A DNA stretch of 64,000 nt, taken from Zeus faber (Eukaryota; Chordata; Actinopteri; Zeiformes; Zeidae). The stretch covers positions 7,276,875 to 7,340,874 of the forward strand of contig OY482852.1 in assembly GCA_960531495.1 (NCBI GenBank), in the 5' to 3' direction. Positions 30,201 to 64,000 of the stretch are shown in pieces. The notes beneath the pieces were generated by a model. That model was not told where the DNA came from. It did no database searches and saw nothing but the letters and a program-made list of their open reading frames with translations. The position numbers and the translations under genes were made by a program. Numbering within the stretch: the first letter of the stretch is position 1; every line of letters starts with the position of its first letter.

Positions 30201-30558
30201 TGCATTGGGCCACAGATCCCATTTAAGATCCCATTTGGCTCTGGGACGTGGGAACCCAACAGAAGATTTTATAGATATGATCTATGATCTTGTAAATGAA
30301 ATTTTAATGCATTTATTGTGAATTTACTGTATAGTAAATCATTGTTGCCGGGGACCAGGAAACCTCTTCAAGGACCCCTGGCAGGTCCCCGGACCCCAGG
30401 TTGAGAACCACTGCTTTAAAACATGTTCATATAATTCTCTCTCTGTAGCCGTGTGCAGTCGTCCCTGCCTGAACGGAGGAAAGTGCATTTCTCCGGAGAC
30501 GTGCCGCTGTCGCGCCCCGTTCTCTGGCCCGCGGTGCGATGAGAGGAAGTCCCACTAG
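24246..30558 (+). CDS. secreted protein with five EGF-like domains
   Basis: Coding exons are 24246-24495, 28104-28199, 28656-28760, 29041-29136 and 30449-30558 (TAG). All introns are phase 1 and the product is 218 aa. Residues 1 to about 32 are a Leu-rich signal peptide (PALLLLLPLLLLLALAAPAP). Five six-cysteine EGF modules follow, each with about one exon. EGF-1 is C54-C81, and the later ones carry CKNGGQC, CWNGGEC, CRNGGSC and CLNGGKC. The protein ends CDERKSH, just after the last EGF, with no transmembrane segment, so it is probably extracellular. The modules resemble those in VWDE and WIF1, but no WIF or vWD domain is present. I do not recognise the gene by name. Exons 2 and 4 are 96 bases, the same as the EGF exons of the convergent vwde gene, which suggests common origin. 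The donor of exon 1 lies inside a huge tandem repeat. Confidence 0.85.
24473..27806 (+). repeat. 3.3 kb minisatellite carrying the exon 1 end and splice donor
   Basis: About 39 tandem units, counting the real exon end. Each holds GAGAGAGCTGCCAGTATG followed by GTGACGATG (or GTGATGATG), then an array of 11-base units of the type CTACTACAGTA. Unit starts at 24473, 24555, 24648, 24752, 24834, 24927, 25031, 25113, 25206 and 25310 give lengths 82, 93, 104 repeated three times. Later lengths are 82, 93 and occasionally 71. Copies beyond about 26950 are increasingly degenerate. The first unit is the authentic end of exon 1 (24495). Confidence 0.97.
27807..28103 (+). other. remainder of intron 1 of the five-EGF gene
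   Basis: A short (CTGT)n run at 27832-27858, then AT-rich unique sequence up to the acceptor CACAG ending at 28103. Confidence 0.6.
29146..29184. repeat. (CTGT)n microsatellite
   Basis: About nine CTGT units directly after exon 4 of the five-EGF gene. Confidence 0.9.
29238..29441. mobile_element. short inverted-repeat element (MITE-like)
   Basis: The left end TTCAAGATTCGTTATTTGTC and the inverted right end TTCAAGATTTTTATTTGTCA match over about 20 bases. The interior is mostly (TA/GTAT)n. It lies in intron 4 of the five-EGF gene and is related to the left edge of the repeat at 5378. Confidence 0.65.
30156..30416. mobile_element. hAT-type non-autonomous element, copy 1
   Basis: The right end GGTTGAGAACCACTGC is a classic hAT-type terminus and the left end is a degenerate inverse (CCCGTTCTCAACGTTTTT). 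It shares AAGGACCCTCAATTT and the right terminus with copies at 34270-34606 and 35718-35990. No transposase. Confidence 0.7.
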
Positions 30559-30723
30559 CCTGGTTCTGCAGTGGGGGTCAAAGGTCAATGGGGACCAACC
30601 GGTGCTTTTTCTTACGTCTTTGAGCAAATATAATGCATTTTTTTGTTACCCAATCTAACATAGTTGTTCATCCGTTTAAACTTCTCCTGTATAAACTGTG
30701 TACTGTACTGTAATGTGTGTTTA

Positions 30724-30729
30724 AATAAA
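30724..30729 (+). terminator. polyadenylation signal, five-EGF gene
   Basis: A canonical AATAAA 166 bases after the stop codon at 30556-30558. Confidence 0.7.
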
Positions 30730-31365
30730 TGTGTGTAGTGTATGTGAATGGGTAGCGCATGTTGATCAAAGCTATGAACAGAAACAAGTGGAAAAAGGGA
30801 AATTGTAGAAATAGTATATTTTTATTTGTCTCATGAATTTATAACACACAGCCCAATTTTTGGTGGGTTTTGGCAAAAACTTGAAAACCAGCATTCACAA
30901 AAATCATCAAAACCTCTGGTATCACTATTTAGCAGGTTACACGTTAGACAAAAGGCAGCTTCATCAAATTATACTTTTCTAAATACGTGTACAAGTTAGT
31001 CCTAAGGTAACTAAAGTATGTATTTCTCAGAGTTGCAACCAGTGCACATCAACTCGGTTTAAGAATCAGGTTACACTCACACACATCAACATCAAAATAC
31101 CAAATGCGAAAGGAGTTAACTAAAAGCTCTCTGGTACGCGGAAACAAAATCCACCGTTCACAGACCAATGGTCGTAGCTCGGACTCGTTCGTCTCATCTA
31201 TAGTTTTACATTTTCAGGTGCAGAGAAGCTCATAAAACTGCATGAAACCTCTATCATGAGCCATGAGGTAGTAGCATCCAGGGACAACCAGACAAGTGCA
31301 ATATATCGAGTCCCCTCAACGTTCAAATGTGCACACAGCCACATGAGCATTTTACATATTGACGT

Positions 31366-31404
<39 letters not shown>

Positions 31405-32354
31405 GACACACACACACACACTGCTCCTCTAGCGTTGTGCATTTGCCACCGCCTGTGCAGCATTATGCATAAGGTGCCTGCAAGGAAAGAGGAATAAAAC
31501 ATTATTCCAGCACCTTTTCATGGTGCAAAAGTGACAATTTGGCAAAGTAGTTCACGGCAGTCTGAGTCCTATACGTGCTCCCAGTTTTTGGGACTAGAGA
31601 CTACTTAGCCCACACATTTTAAATGACCCCTGAACCATTTTCTTGATGATCCTCAAATAATTTGATTTTTTTTTAAATGGTTTCTGTTTGATAAATATTG
31701 TGAGAAACCTACATTAAATGTATCTTCCAGTGCCTCTGACAACTGAGCATATTTTACTTACTTTTGCTGTACATTGTATTTATTGATTCCATTGAAAGAG
31801 GGAAAGCACCGTGGCTTTAACAATAGTCAGGGGTAATGGAAAATGTGTGATTTCTGTCCCCCTTCAGTTTTTACTTCCCCTTTACTACTAGTGTTACTTC
31901 TTGTGACTGTGACACACAGTTGGTTTTGAGCACTATCGACAAAAGGTATTTATTGTAAGTCGCTTTGCACAAAAGCGTCTGATAAATGATGTAACGTAAT
32001 GTAATTTGCTGACCAGTAAAGTAAGGCCTGGTACATACTCTACATAAGCGACAATACGCAACTCTTGCTTATATACTGTAAACGCCATAACCACGAGGGG
32101 GCGCCAAAATCACTAATTTGGTAGGAGGAGGCGTTGAGTGGGATATTAAGAAGTGGCTACTGAGGAGGGGTGTATGATTGCTGTTCTCGATTGCTGTCAG
32201 AATGCAGTGGAGACGCAGTGTCATACATTTTGGGTGTATGCCAAAATCATATCCATGTCTTCTGCTGCTGGCCATTGCCATTTCAAGCTCCATTTGAGTT
32301 TCCTTTGGGACATATTGGGGTCAAACACAATTTGACCCCAATATGGTGCTTTCC
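30730..32354. other. intergenic gap between convergent genes
   Basis: About 1.6 kb between the two facing gene ends. It holds a (CA)n run at 31369-31421 and a hairpin at 32311-32345 described in the findings. No gene, RNA or complete transposon is evident. Confidence 0.55.
31369..31421. repeat. (CA)n microsatellite
   Basis: About 50 bases of CA with GC and GA interruptions. Confidence 0.92.
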
Positions 32355-32360
32355 TTTATT
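32355..32360 (-). terminator. vwde: polyadenylation signal, vwde
   Basis: The minus strand reads AATAAATAAAGG here, two overlapping AATAAA hexamers about 108 bases past the predicted vwde stop at 32468. Confidence 0.6.
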
Positions 32361-32467
32361 TATTTTTTTCCCACCACCATTTCTTGGGTAATGTTCTCTC
32401 TTTGCCTCTTGGGTTCAGATATTGTTACGAGCACCGTATTTCACCACACGTTTGTGTGAAGAGTTTA

Positions 32468-56100
<23,633 letters not shown>

Positions 56101-56399
56101 CGTCCTGCAGCCAAGACGCAGCTTTCAAGAAATGACAGAACTGGAGTCCCTGTGCTTCCCCCTCGAGGTAAATCCAGCAGCCCGAGTAAAATCCGGCAGA
56201 GTGCAATCCACAGAGAAACACCAGAGTGAGTCCCTTTACAAAAGATCAGCAGTTGGTGAAGTTGTCGGGACCAGGGAGCCCAGACTGCACCGCTGAGCTC
56301 AAGCTGCTGCTGCAGGAGCGGCAGGAGGAGCATCAGGGTACACCTTATCTGCAGCCATTCCCTGGCAACTGCAATTTGTACACTAATGCATATATACTC

Positions 56400-56440
<41 letters not shown>

Positions 56441-56445
56441 ATATG

Positions 56446-56515
<70 letters not shown>

Positions 56516-57000
56516 CTACGATGCACATATGCATTTCAGTGTTATTTGCAACGCATATGTGCATTTCATTATATATATCAACTGCAATGCATATATTCAT
56601 AAATGCATTGGATATATGCATATATGCATTGCAGCTTATATCACATTTGCATTGCAGTTCATATGCACAGGCTATGTGCATTGCAGTATGCAGTATATGA
56701 CATATACATTGCATTATACTATACAGTATATCTTACATGCATTGCAGTTCATATTGCATGATACATATTGTATCTTGCAGTATATAATGGAACTCATATC
56801 ATTCAAGAAGCCATTAAACAGTAATTGTTTTAGGATCTGGACACAGTAAAACCTTTGACTTCAGCAGCTCTTTTTATTTTGTAATGCAACGACATCTATC
56901 AATTTTTTTGGGTTCATTCAGATAAAGTTAACGTATCCCAACGCACGTACAGTATACTCAAAATGGAAAATTGGCTCCTGCAAATAATACAATCTGTGGT
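56101..57000. other. upstream flank of vwde with (TA)n
   Basis: Probably the vwde 5'UTR and promoter for the first 200 bases, with no clear TATA box. A (TA)n tract covers 56400-56515. A degenerate tandem array of GCATTGCAGT(T)CATAT-type units covers about 56540-56770. No gene. Confidence 0.5.
56400..56515. repeat. (TA)n microsatellite
   Basis: About 115 bases of TA with a few interruptions (TTTAT, GTATG). Confidence 0.95.
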
Positions 57001-58561
57001 TCATTTTTTTCTTTTTGTTTTAAATTGAAAAACCCGGGTGGCAGTCATGCCAGTTGGCTGAGCAGTAACGTGATAGGACTATTACATTAGTCACCATCCA
57101 CTTCAAACCACTAAAACAGATGGTCAAGTATTTTTTCGGGGAAATTGCCTCAGCCTTTTCTGGGGCAGTTCCTTTCATACTGCACTTCACCCTGCAATAA
57201 AACCTACAGCCAGGAGCTGGAATCCCTCTCCCCCACCTTTAGGTTGTGGACTGTACTCCCAAGGCTCATATTCCAAGCCCTTAAAAACACATGTAACAAG
57301 TTTAACGTTAAAAAATGTGTAAGGACTTAAGTGATGGGTCTGTACTGATTCTAAAATGTCGAGGAAACTTGACAATGTCCTTGTGGTTTGGTGAAGAAAT
57401 GCCTGGGATTTATTAAAGGAAGCAGAAAAGAAAATGAAGGTTTGGGAAATGGAACCCATAACCAAAATCAATTGAAATATGTATGTAAATATACTTATGG
57501 ATGCTTTCCTTTCCAGATGTCTCATATGTTTTGCCTTAATTGTTGGAGCAGTAAAATTATCCCACTGCACATCTGGAATCGTGACTATTCATAGCCAACA
57601 TTTCAAATTAAAAAGGCGGCTTCGATGGTAGTATTTTGTGCAGACGCCATCACCGAGTGACCGTACGAGAGCCGCTGAGAGGTCCCTGGACGCTTTTTAG
57701 GACCCTGTGCAACACGGGGGAAACGGGCCGACTGTCCTGCCCGGAGCCTCATCTGTTTGACTTCCTGGCAGAGAAAGAAGGAGAACAACCTTTCCCCTCG
57801 TAAATTTCCCAAACTATCAACCTGGCAGGGGCCTGGAATTGCCATCAAGTAAAATAAAATCAAACCCACTTTCTCTTCCCACTCCCACTTGCTCTCTTAC
57901 GCCACCATCTTTATCGTCCGCTAAATTCTGAGGAAATGAGAGTGTGATTTATACATATTATTACATTTGGGCTCTATCCCATTGCTCACTAAATGGGAGC
58001 TTGTGGAGCCCTTCCAGACTCTAACTGTGGTATGGGGTTTATTTGAACTTCTGGACTTGATCTTAAACTTCAACTTTGAAAAGCTCATTTTAACCCCAAT
58101 ATGTGAGCTAATTTATGCCATTTTATCCCATTCGAATAGATCGAGGGCACGTGGGTCATGACGGGAAAAGCACCCGCCCACTCCTCGGATCCGATTTACC
58201 AGATTAATATACCAGGTAAATAGGGCACCAAACACAAAACATTTTTACGCGGCTACATTGGAATTCAAACACCGTACACATGTGTTAACACGGCCGTGGG
58301 GTTACCAAATTACAGTGAAATAACTCGCTCCCTTTGAATATCCGGAGTAAATGACTTTAGAATGGCGTGGCAGAACCAACCTGCCTGAAAGTGTTGATGT
58401 GTTGATCTCATCCCGGAAGCTGTGGTTGCGTTGTGACGTGGTCAGCGGAGGTCATGGAGGTACCTGCTGTAAAAAGTTGTCCCAAGATTTATAGTTCAGA
58501 CATGACCTCTTTCTGTCTGCTGCACTTTTCTCTTTCTCCCACTCATTCTGTCATTTATCAC

Positions 58562-58599
<38 letters not shown>

Positions 58600-59550
58600 A
58601 CTCTCACGCTCTCTCTCTACTCCGTAGACTCACGCGATCAACATGTTATAAACAATTGATCAATTCAAACAATGAATTGATCATTTTGATGTGATATTAA
58701 AAATGCATAGATTACCACGTACTTGAGCCGGTTCATTTTCAAGATTGTTATTACCATAAACTACGGGAAAAAATTGATTGTTTTTTTTGTTTTTTTCCTA
58801 AGGTTCGGTTTCATCTTTTTATTTTTTTATTTTCGCAAATTGTTAATGAAATTGTGACGGACTACTTTTTCAAAATGGGGGAAAAATATTTAACGGCTGT
58901 ATCAGATCTAGGAAACACTCGGCGGGCGGCGTGATGGAGACTGGAGGGGCCGTAACAGGCCCGCGGGCCTGAGGCTCCCCACCCCTGCTGTGGGAGATCT
59001 CAGGAGTGCTGGTCTTTCCAGATGAGCCAGTGAAGTAGAACTCGACTGAAATGCTGCTCTGTGTAGTCTGTTTAAGGTGGAATAGTATTAACAAAATGCA
59101 TTGGCTTCCCAGGGCCCAAACTCAATCACAACGATCACGTCCACATCCACAGAGGACTCCAAGCACATGCACGAAAAAACAAGCAACCACCAACTCACGG
59201 ATGATGACAAAAAAACACCCAAACTTTTTGCAATTCAAGAGTCAAGCACCGCACATCGCTCCTAGTGAATATTTTCTATTTGTCCTGATTGCACAACATC
59301 CTCTGACCCAGAAAGGTAAAAAAAAAATTAAATAAATAAAAATCACAGAGGGGAGGGGGATTTGATGGAGTCAGCAGGAATGGCAGAACATTGGGTTTTG
59401 CCAGTGTGATATTTTGTTTTAACAGAACGATAAAAACAGATGTTGAATCTCGGTTCCTCGTCTGGCGAGTGACAGACGGAGGAGGAGGAGGAGGAGGGGG
59501 AGGAGGAGGGGGAAGAGAAGAGGTGTGGCGAGCTCCCATTGCACGACTTG
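57001..59550. other. intergenic, no gene seen
   Basis: Contains (CT)n at about 58567-58597, a remnant of a GGGTGGGGAGCC-type hAT end at about 58915-58995 and a (GGA)n run at 59477-59515. No supportable coding or RNA gene. Confidence 0.5.
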
Positions 59551-60110
59551 TCTGCTTTTGTCTTCAAACAGCAGCACAATTAGACGTCCTTGTGCCGATC
59601 TCCCGCCTATAAGAGGGCGTCATCGCGCCCACCGACACCGGGTCAGCGGCTTCATTTCAAGGTCCTCTCTTAATCGGATCGGCCCCAGCCCCGTCCCCGA
59701 GGCCGCGGCGGCCGTAAATGTCAGCCGCTACAATGGGGAGAGGTTTTCCCCGACCTGGAGCTCGGGGGGGGGGGGGAAGGTCGGCCCCCCTAAGAGGCCG
59801 TGTGCTTTATGAGGCCAGGGAGGTCGGCCTTCTCCGCAGGGGGGGGGGGGGCCTCCGCGGCCTCGGATCGGGTTGCCCGGCCGCCTTGCCCCGGCCCCCC
59901 TCAGCCGTCCCGGCGGGGCGGTACGTCCAGGCGTTCTGTGGCGGGCGGCCGCCTGCAGGGGTCTGTTTTCATAAGAGAGCGGCCTCCCGGGCTTATCTTG
60001 GGACCCCCGCAAAACAGCGGCGTCCCTCGCCGAGATGTGCCCCACACTTCAACCGCAGAACCCGGCGTGGCGCCTCACTACGGCAACGCTGAGGTTTGAA
60101 TGATGAGACG
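59551..60110 (+). promoter_or_regulatory. CpG-rich block, candidate promoter
   Basis: A GC-rich, CpG-dense stretch with G tracts (59764-59777, 59839-59851) and a TATA-like CCTATAAGAGGG at about 59606-59617. It lies 1.5-2 kb upstream of the 61615 gene on the same strand and could be its promoter, but no linking 5' exon could be shown. Confidence 0.3.
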
Positions 60111-60974
<864 letters not shown>

Positions 60975-60999
60975 CTATGTCCTTATAGATAACATCAAA

Positions 61000-61042
61000 T
61001 AGATTGGATAAATACTTTATTCATCCCCGGAGGGAAATTACG
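61000..61042. repeat. short retroelement-tail-like repeat
   Basis: GATAAATACTTTATTCATCC followed by CCGGAGGGAAATTAC is a motif seen very commonly at fish retroelement ends; only this fragment is present. Confidence 0.5.
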
Positions 61043-61414
61043 CTGTTACGGGAGCTGACAAAAATGTAAAAAAAAAAAAAAAGGGCGATATTTGGTAAAT
61101 TTGGCAATAAACAACAAAATGAAAATAAACAATAAACAACCACTGTATACAGATAAAGATTGATTGACCGATTGATTTAAAAGGTCAAATAACAGTCCAT
61201 TTTAAAAAAAAGGTGATTAGTGCTCCGAGCTGCGTGAGGAATGAGGGCACATTGTTCTCCTGTTGCTAAGCTCCTGTTTAAGGTTTCTGCCGGCGTCCCG
61301 CTGAGCTCAATTCCCTCCGTTTTATTCTTCATGTAAAAGACTGCCGACGCCGGTTACTAAGCAACCCGTTCCAATACACCCCAGCCTGCCCTCACCCCCT
61401 CGATGGGGGTCAGA

Positions 61415-61472
61415 GAGAGACGGGGAGAGAGAGAGAGAGACAGAGAGAGAGAGAGAGGGAGAGAGAGAGACG
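61415..61472. repeat. (GA)n tract
   Basis: About 58 bases of GA with CGGG and CA interruptions, about 150 bases before the start of the 61615 gene. Confidence 0.9.
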
Positions 61473-61614
61473 GAGCGGATCAAACGGCCGGAGTTGACCT
61501 TTCTACCACACCGGGGGACGTCGGACATTGAAGGTGAGGGCCAAACCAGACGAGAAGGTCTGAGGCCCCTTTCCCCCCCCCCCCTTTGGTCCCTGGGAAC
61601 CAAAACCGTTCAGA

Positions 61615-62831
61615 ATGGGTCAAAGCGGCATGAGTCAGTTGCATCTGTCGCCAAACTATTTTGACAGAAAGACTCTGTTCTCCGCGAGTCAGCACTTGGC
61701 CAGAGCGTGGAGCGTCAAGCCGCCGGAGCTCTCGCCCAAGCTCTACAGGTCCCTCACGGGGCCCCGGGGAAGAAGAAGCAGAGGGGGCCCGCGGCCGGCG
61801 GCTCAGATCCTCGACCCGAGGAAGAGGGCCCAGCAGTCTCTCCCAAAGTTTTTACTTGAGATAAACAAAGTGGCAGAACCGGCCAAGGTCATCCCGTTGC
61901 GCAGGGCGCCGGATGCTCTTCAGTCCCAGCTGACGTTTGTCAAATTCGGAAAATACCCCACGCGCCCTTCCAGGAACGCCAAACCGCACAGCTTTAGACC
62001 GGTGAGTAGAACGTCTTGGTTTTCTTCCGTCTTTCTTCCAGATGTATCCGTCGGGAGTGGGAAAAATCATCCCACAGGAGAGTGGTAAACACAGAGCGCG
62101 ATGACCGGAAAGCGACTTTTTTCCTTCTTTCCTGGATTGTCCGTGTGTAGATATGTCCAATGTTTTTAAAAAAAATTTTGTGATGTATAATTTTCGACAC
62201 AAGATGGCGATAGGAGCACTGTCCCGCAAGCACTCTCTTTTTTTTTTTAATTATTTCCCACAGCTAAATGAAGACCTTCCCAATATAGTCACCGCATCCT
62301 GGAATAGGGATCCTGGAAACCTGAACTTCAAATCCAAGCACCTAGACATCAGTAAACGTTCTCAAATAGTTTGGAAATGGTTTTGACCGTAACAAATACT
62401 TGGAAAATGTGCTTTTTGTTTTTTTTGCATAGACATACGCACACCTGATGGGTTAGTATGTGAAATTAAAACACTATTTGCTCATTTCCAGTTGGGACCA
62501 GATGTACAGTGTCCACCCGTAGTTCTAGGGACGTGAAGACAAGGATGGACACCTACAAACCTGCAGAACCCAGATGGGACCCGGGGCTGATACTCCCCAA
62601 ACTGCCCTGGCCTCCCAAATTAGCCTCCTATACAGTAAGTACAGCATCTTGATGCAAAGTGTTTATTCATAGTTTTCATTATATACACTATTGGGAATCA
62701 AATGCATCTGTATTTTTACCTTACATGTATCTGTTATTTAGTATTGAACAACACTAGCTAGTGGCGCCATCTTGTGACGCTGCAGAGACACTGCAATGGA
62801 AGGACTTGAATCTAAATACAAAGGAAGGAAT

Positions 62832-62865
<34 letters not shown>

Positions 62866-63877
62866 CTGTCTTTTCCTTTGATTATCTCAATAACTGTTCA
62901 TCCGATCTGCTTCAGATCTGCTTCCGGGTGTCATGCTGGGGACCCAAGGACGTGCAGTGTGATACATGGTGCAATTTGGACGCGCGACACGTGTAATATT
63001 AATACATTCCGAATGAACAGCAAGCCACTCAGCTCGCAGGGCTTCAGGGCTCTGCAACTGAGTCAATTACGTCCGCAGTGCAACCCGTTTTTAACAGTGC
63101 AGCCGCTCCAAATAGTGCGGCCCATTCCGATCATGAATGTTTTAAACGGGCACTGCACTAATTAATGCAAAGATACATTAAAGTTCTCAAGCTAGTTATA
63201 CTATATTTACAATAATTACAAATCAATATTATGTGTCAATATATTTATGTATTTAGCAACCCACTGAGTAATAAGCAAGATAATATGCAGCCAGCTGGTT
63301 ATTACTGCAAAATTAAATAATACCCTCTCTGGGGTTATTTTGCGATAATGACCGGGTTGCACATGATCCCTTACATATAGGCCTACTCCTCCTGTGTTCT
63401 AGAGCCGTTATGGGAATTCGAAGCATTGTCGAAAGGCTACCTGACCAAACAAATTTGCATGGCTGATAATGCTGTCATTCAGAAATTAGATTTTGATTTC
63501 TCTCTAAAGAAATAAGCTTAATAATTGCTAAATTGCTTGCTTTCATTTGGAAAACCCTACATTTTTAAGGTTTCCTCAACTTGAAATGTGCATCTGAATT
63601 TCTCAGTTTAAAGTTGCGAAAACAAAAAAGGACAAATTGAATCATTTTAAGTTAAGTGTAAATTAAAGCATTTAAAGTAAAATCCAATGACTCAAATTCT
63701 AAACCATACAGGCAATCTTTAAATTAAGCTTCTATTCCATTATGGCTACTGCATAAACAACACATTGATGGTATATTATAAATATTTTTTCAGATACACA
63801 GCAGAAGAAGGGAGGTTTACAGTGCCTTCATGGAGCGGGTGGAGGAGAAGTTGTCTCTGTCCTGGGCCAAGAGATAA
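61615..63877 (+). CDS. unrecognised basic protein, four exons
   Basis: Coding exons are 61615-62001, 62264-62351, 62492-62634 and 63794-63877 (TAA), with GT-AG borders and phases 0, 1, 0, giving 233 aa. The donors (CCG|GTGAGT, ATCA|GTAAAC, ACA|GTAAGT) and the polypyrimidine tracts before the acceptors look genuine. The protein has no signal peptide or membrane segment. It is rich in Lys, Arg and Pro, with a basic stretch GPRGRRSRGGPRP at about 62-74, QSQLTFVKFGKYP in the middle, WPPKLASYT near the C-terminus, and a short helical end REVYSAFMERVEEKLSLSWAKR. I do not recognise the family or function. Because it lies beyond vwde, an uncharacterised gene of the 7p21 syntenic block is possible. 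No AATAAA is visible before the window ends. Confidence 0.72.
62757..62815. repeat. dispersed repeat family Y, copy 3 (fragment)
   Basis: CTAGTGGCGCCATCTTGTGA followed by CGCTGCAGAGACACTGCAAT matches the start of copies at 39897 and 51738. It lies in intron 3 of the 61615 gene. Confidence 0.55.
62832..62871. repeat. (CTGT)n microsatellite
   Basis: About ten CTGT units with one CCGT. Confidence 0.93.
63275..63378. mobile_element. palindromic MITE-like element, copy 4
   Basis: CAGCCAGCTGGTTATTACTG at the left and TTTTGCGATAATGACCGGGT at the right are inverted arms of the family described at 3739. It lies in intron 3 of the 61615 gene. Confidence 0.65.
63379..63793 (+). other. rest of intron 3 of the 61615 gene
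   Basis: AT-rich unique sequence ending in the acceptor TTTTTTCAG at 63793. Confidence 0.6.
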
Positions 63878-64000
63878 TGTCTTCCTCAACTTTACAGTAC
63901 TTTACTTTTTACATGAACTAATGCAACGGTTCCATGGATGTGTCACATTGTGGTCATTGGAAAAATAAGCACAAAGTCTCACGTCATCATGTTGGAAAGT

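Noticed and set aside
59606..59617. TATA box proving the start of the 61615 gene
   Set aside because: No exon or splice link to 61615 can be shown, so it is listed only as a low-confidence candidate.
59718..60092. GC-rich plus-strand frame of 124 codons
   Set aside because: Composition-driven frame over G/C tracts with overlapping frames on both strands and no recognisable domain.

Overview
The window looks like ray-finned (probably percomorph) fish nuclear DNA. It has long dinucleotide and tetranucleotide microsatellites, tRNA-derived SINEs, many short non-autonomous DNA transposons typical of fish, and intron-rich genes with vertebrate splice signals. No bacterial, viral or CRISPR features are visible.

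Four protein-coding genes can be built exon by exon with consistent phases. (1) tmem106b (+, coding 14419-18765, 7 coding exons, 262 aa, plus a non-coding first exon near 13110-13184) encodes the single-pass lysosomal membrane protein. (2) A secreted protein of five EGF-like domains (+, 24246-30558, 5 exons, 218 aa) has a first intron largely filled by a 3.3 kb minisatellite. (3) vwde (-, coding 56100-32468, 29 exons, about 1737 aa) encodes a secreted von Willebrand factor D and EGF domain protein. (4) A 4-exon gene (+, 61615-63877, 233 aa) encodes a basic protein I do not recognise. The order tmem106b-vwde matches the conserved vertebrate block TMEM106B-VWDE (human 7p21), which supports both names.

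Layout: 1-13 kb is non-coding DNA with microsatellites, an interstitial telomeric repeat at 5219-5275 and several transposon remnants. 13.1-19.7 kb is tmem106b with its 3'UTR. 19.7-24 kb is intergenic. 24-30.7 kb is the five-EGF gene. 30.7-32.4 kb is the gap between two convergent gene ends. 32.4-56.1 kb is vwde. 56.1-61.6 kb is intergenic and includes a CpG-rich block. 61.6-63.9 kb is the unrecognised gene.

The most unusual structure is the minisatellite at 24473-27806. Its unit contains the last two dozen bases of the EGF gene's first coding exon together with the splice donor, so about 38 extra copies of an exon end and its 5' splice site follow the real one. The first three blocks form a 279 bp higher-order repeat (82+93+104 bp). 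The five-EGF gene and the vwde tail also share exactly 96-base, phase-1 EGF exons and face each other tail to tail.
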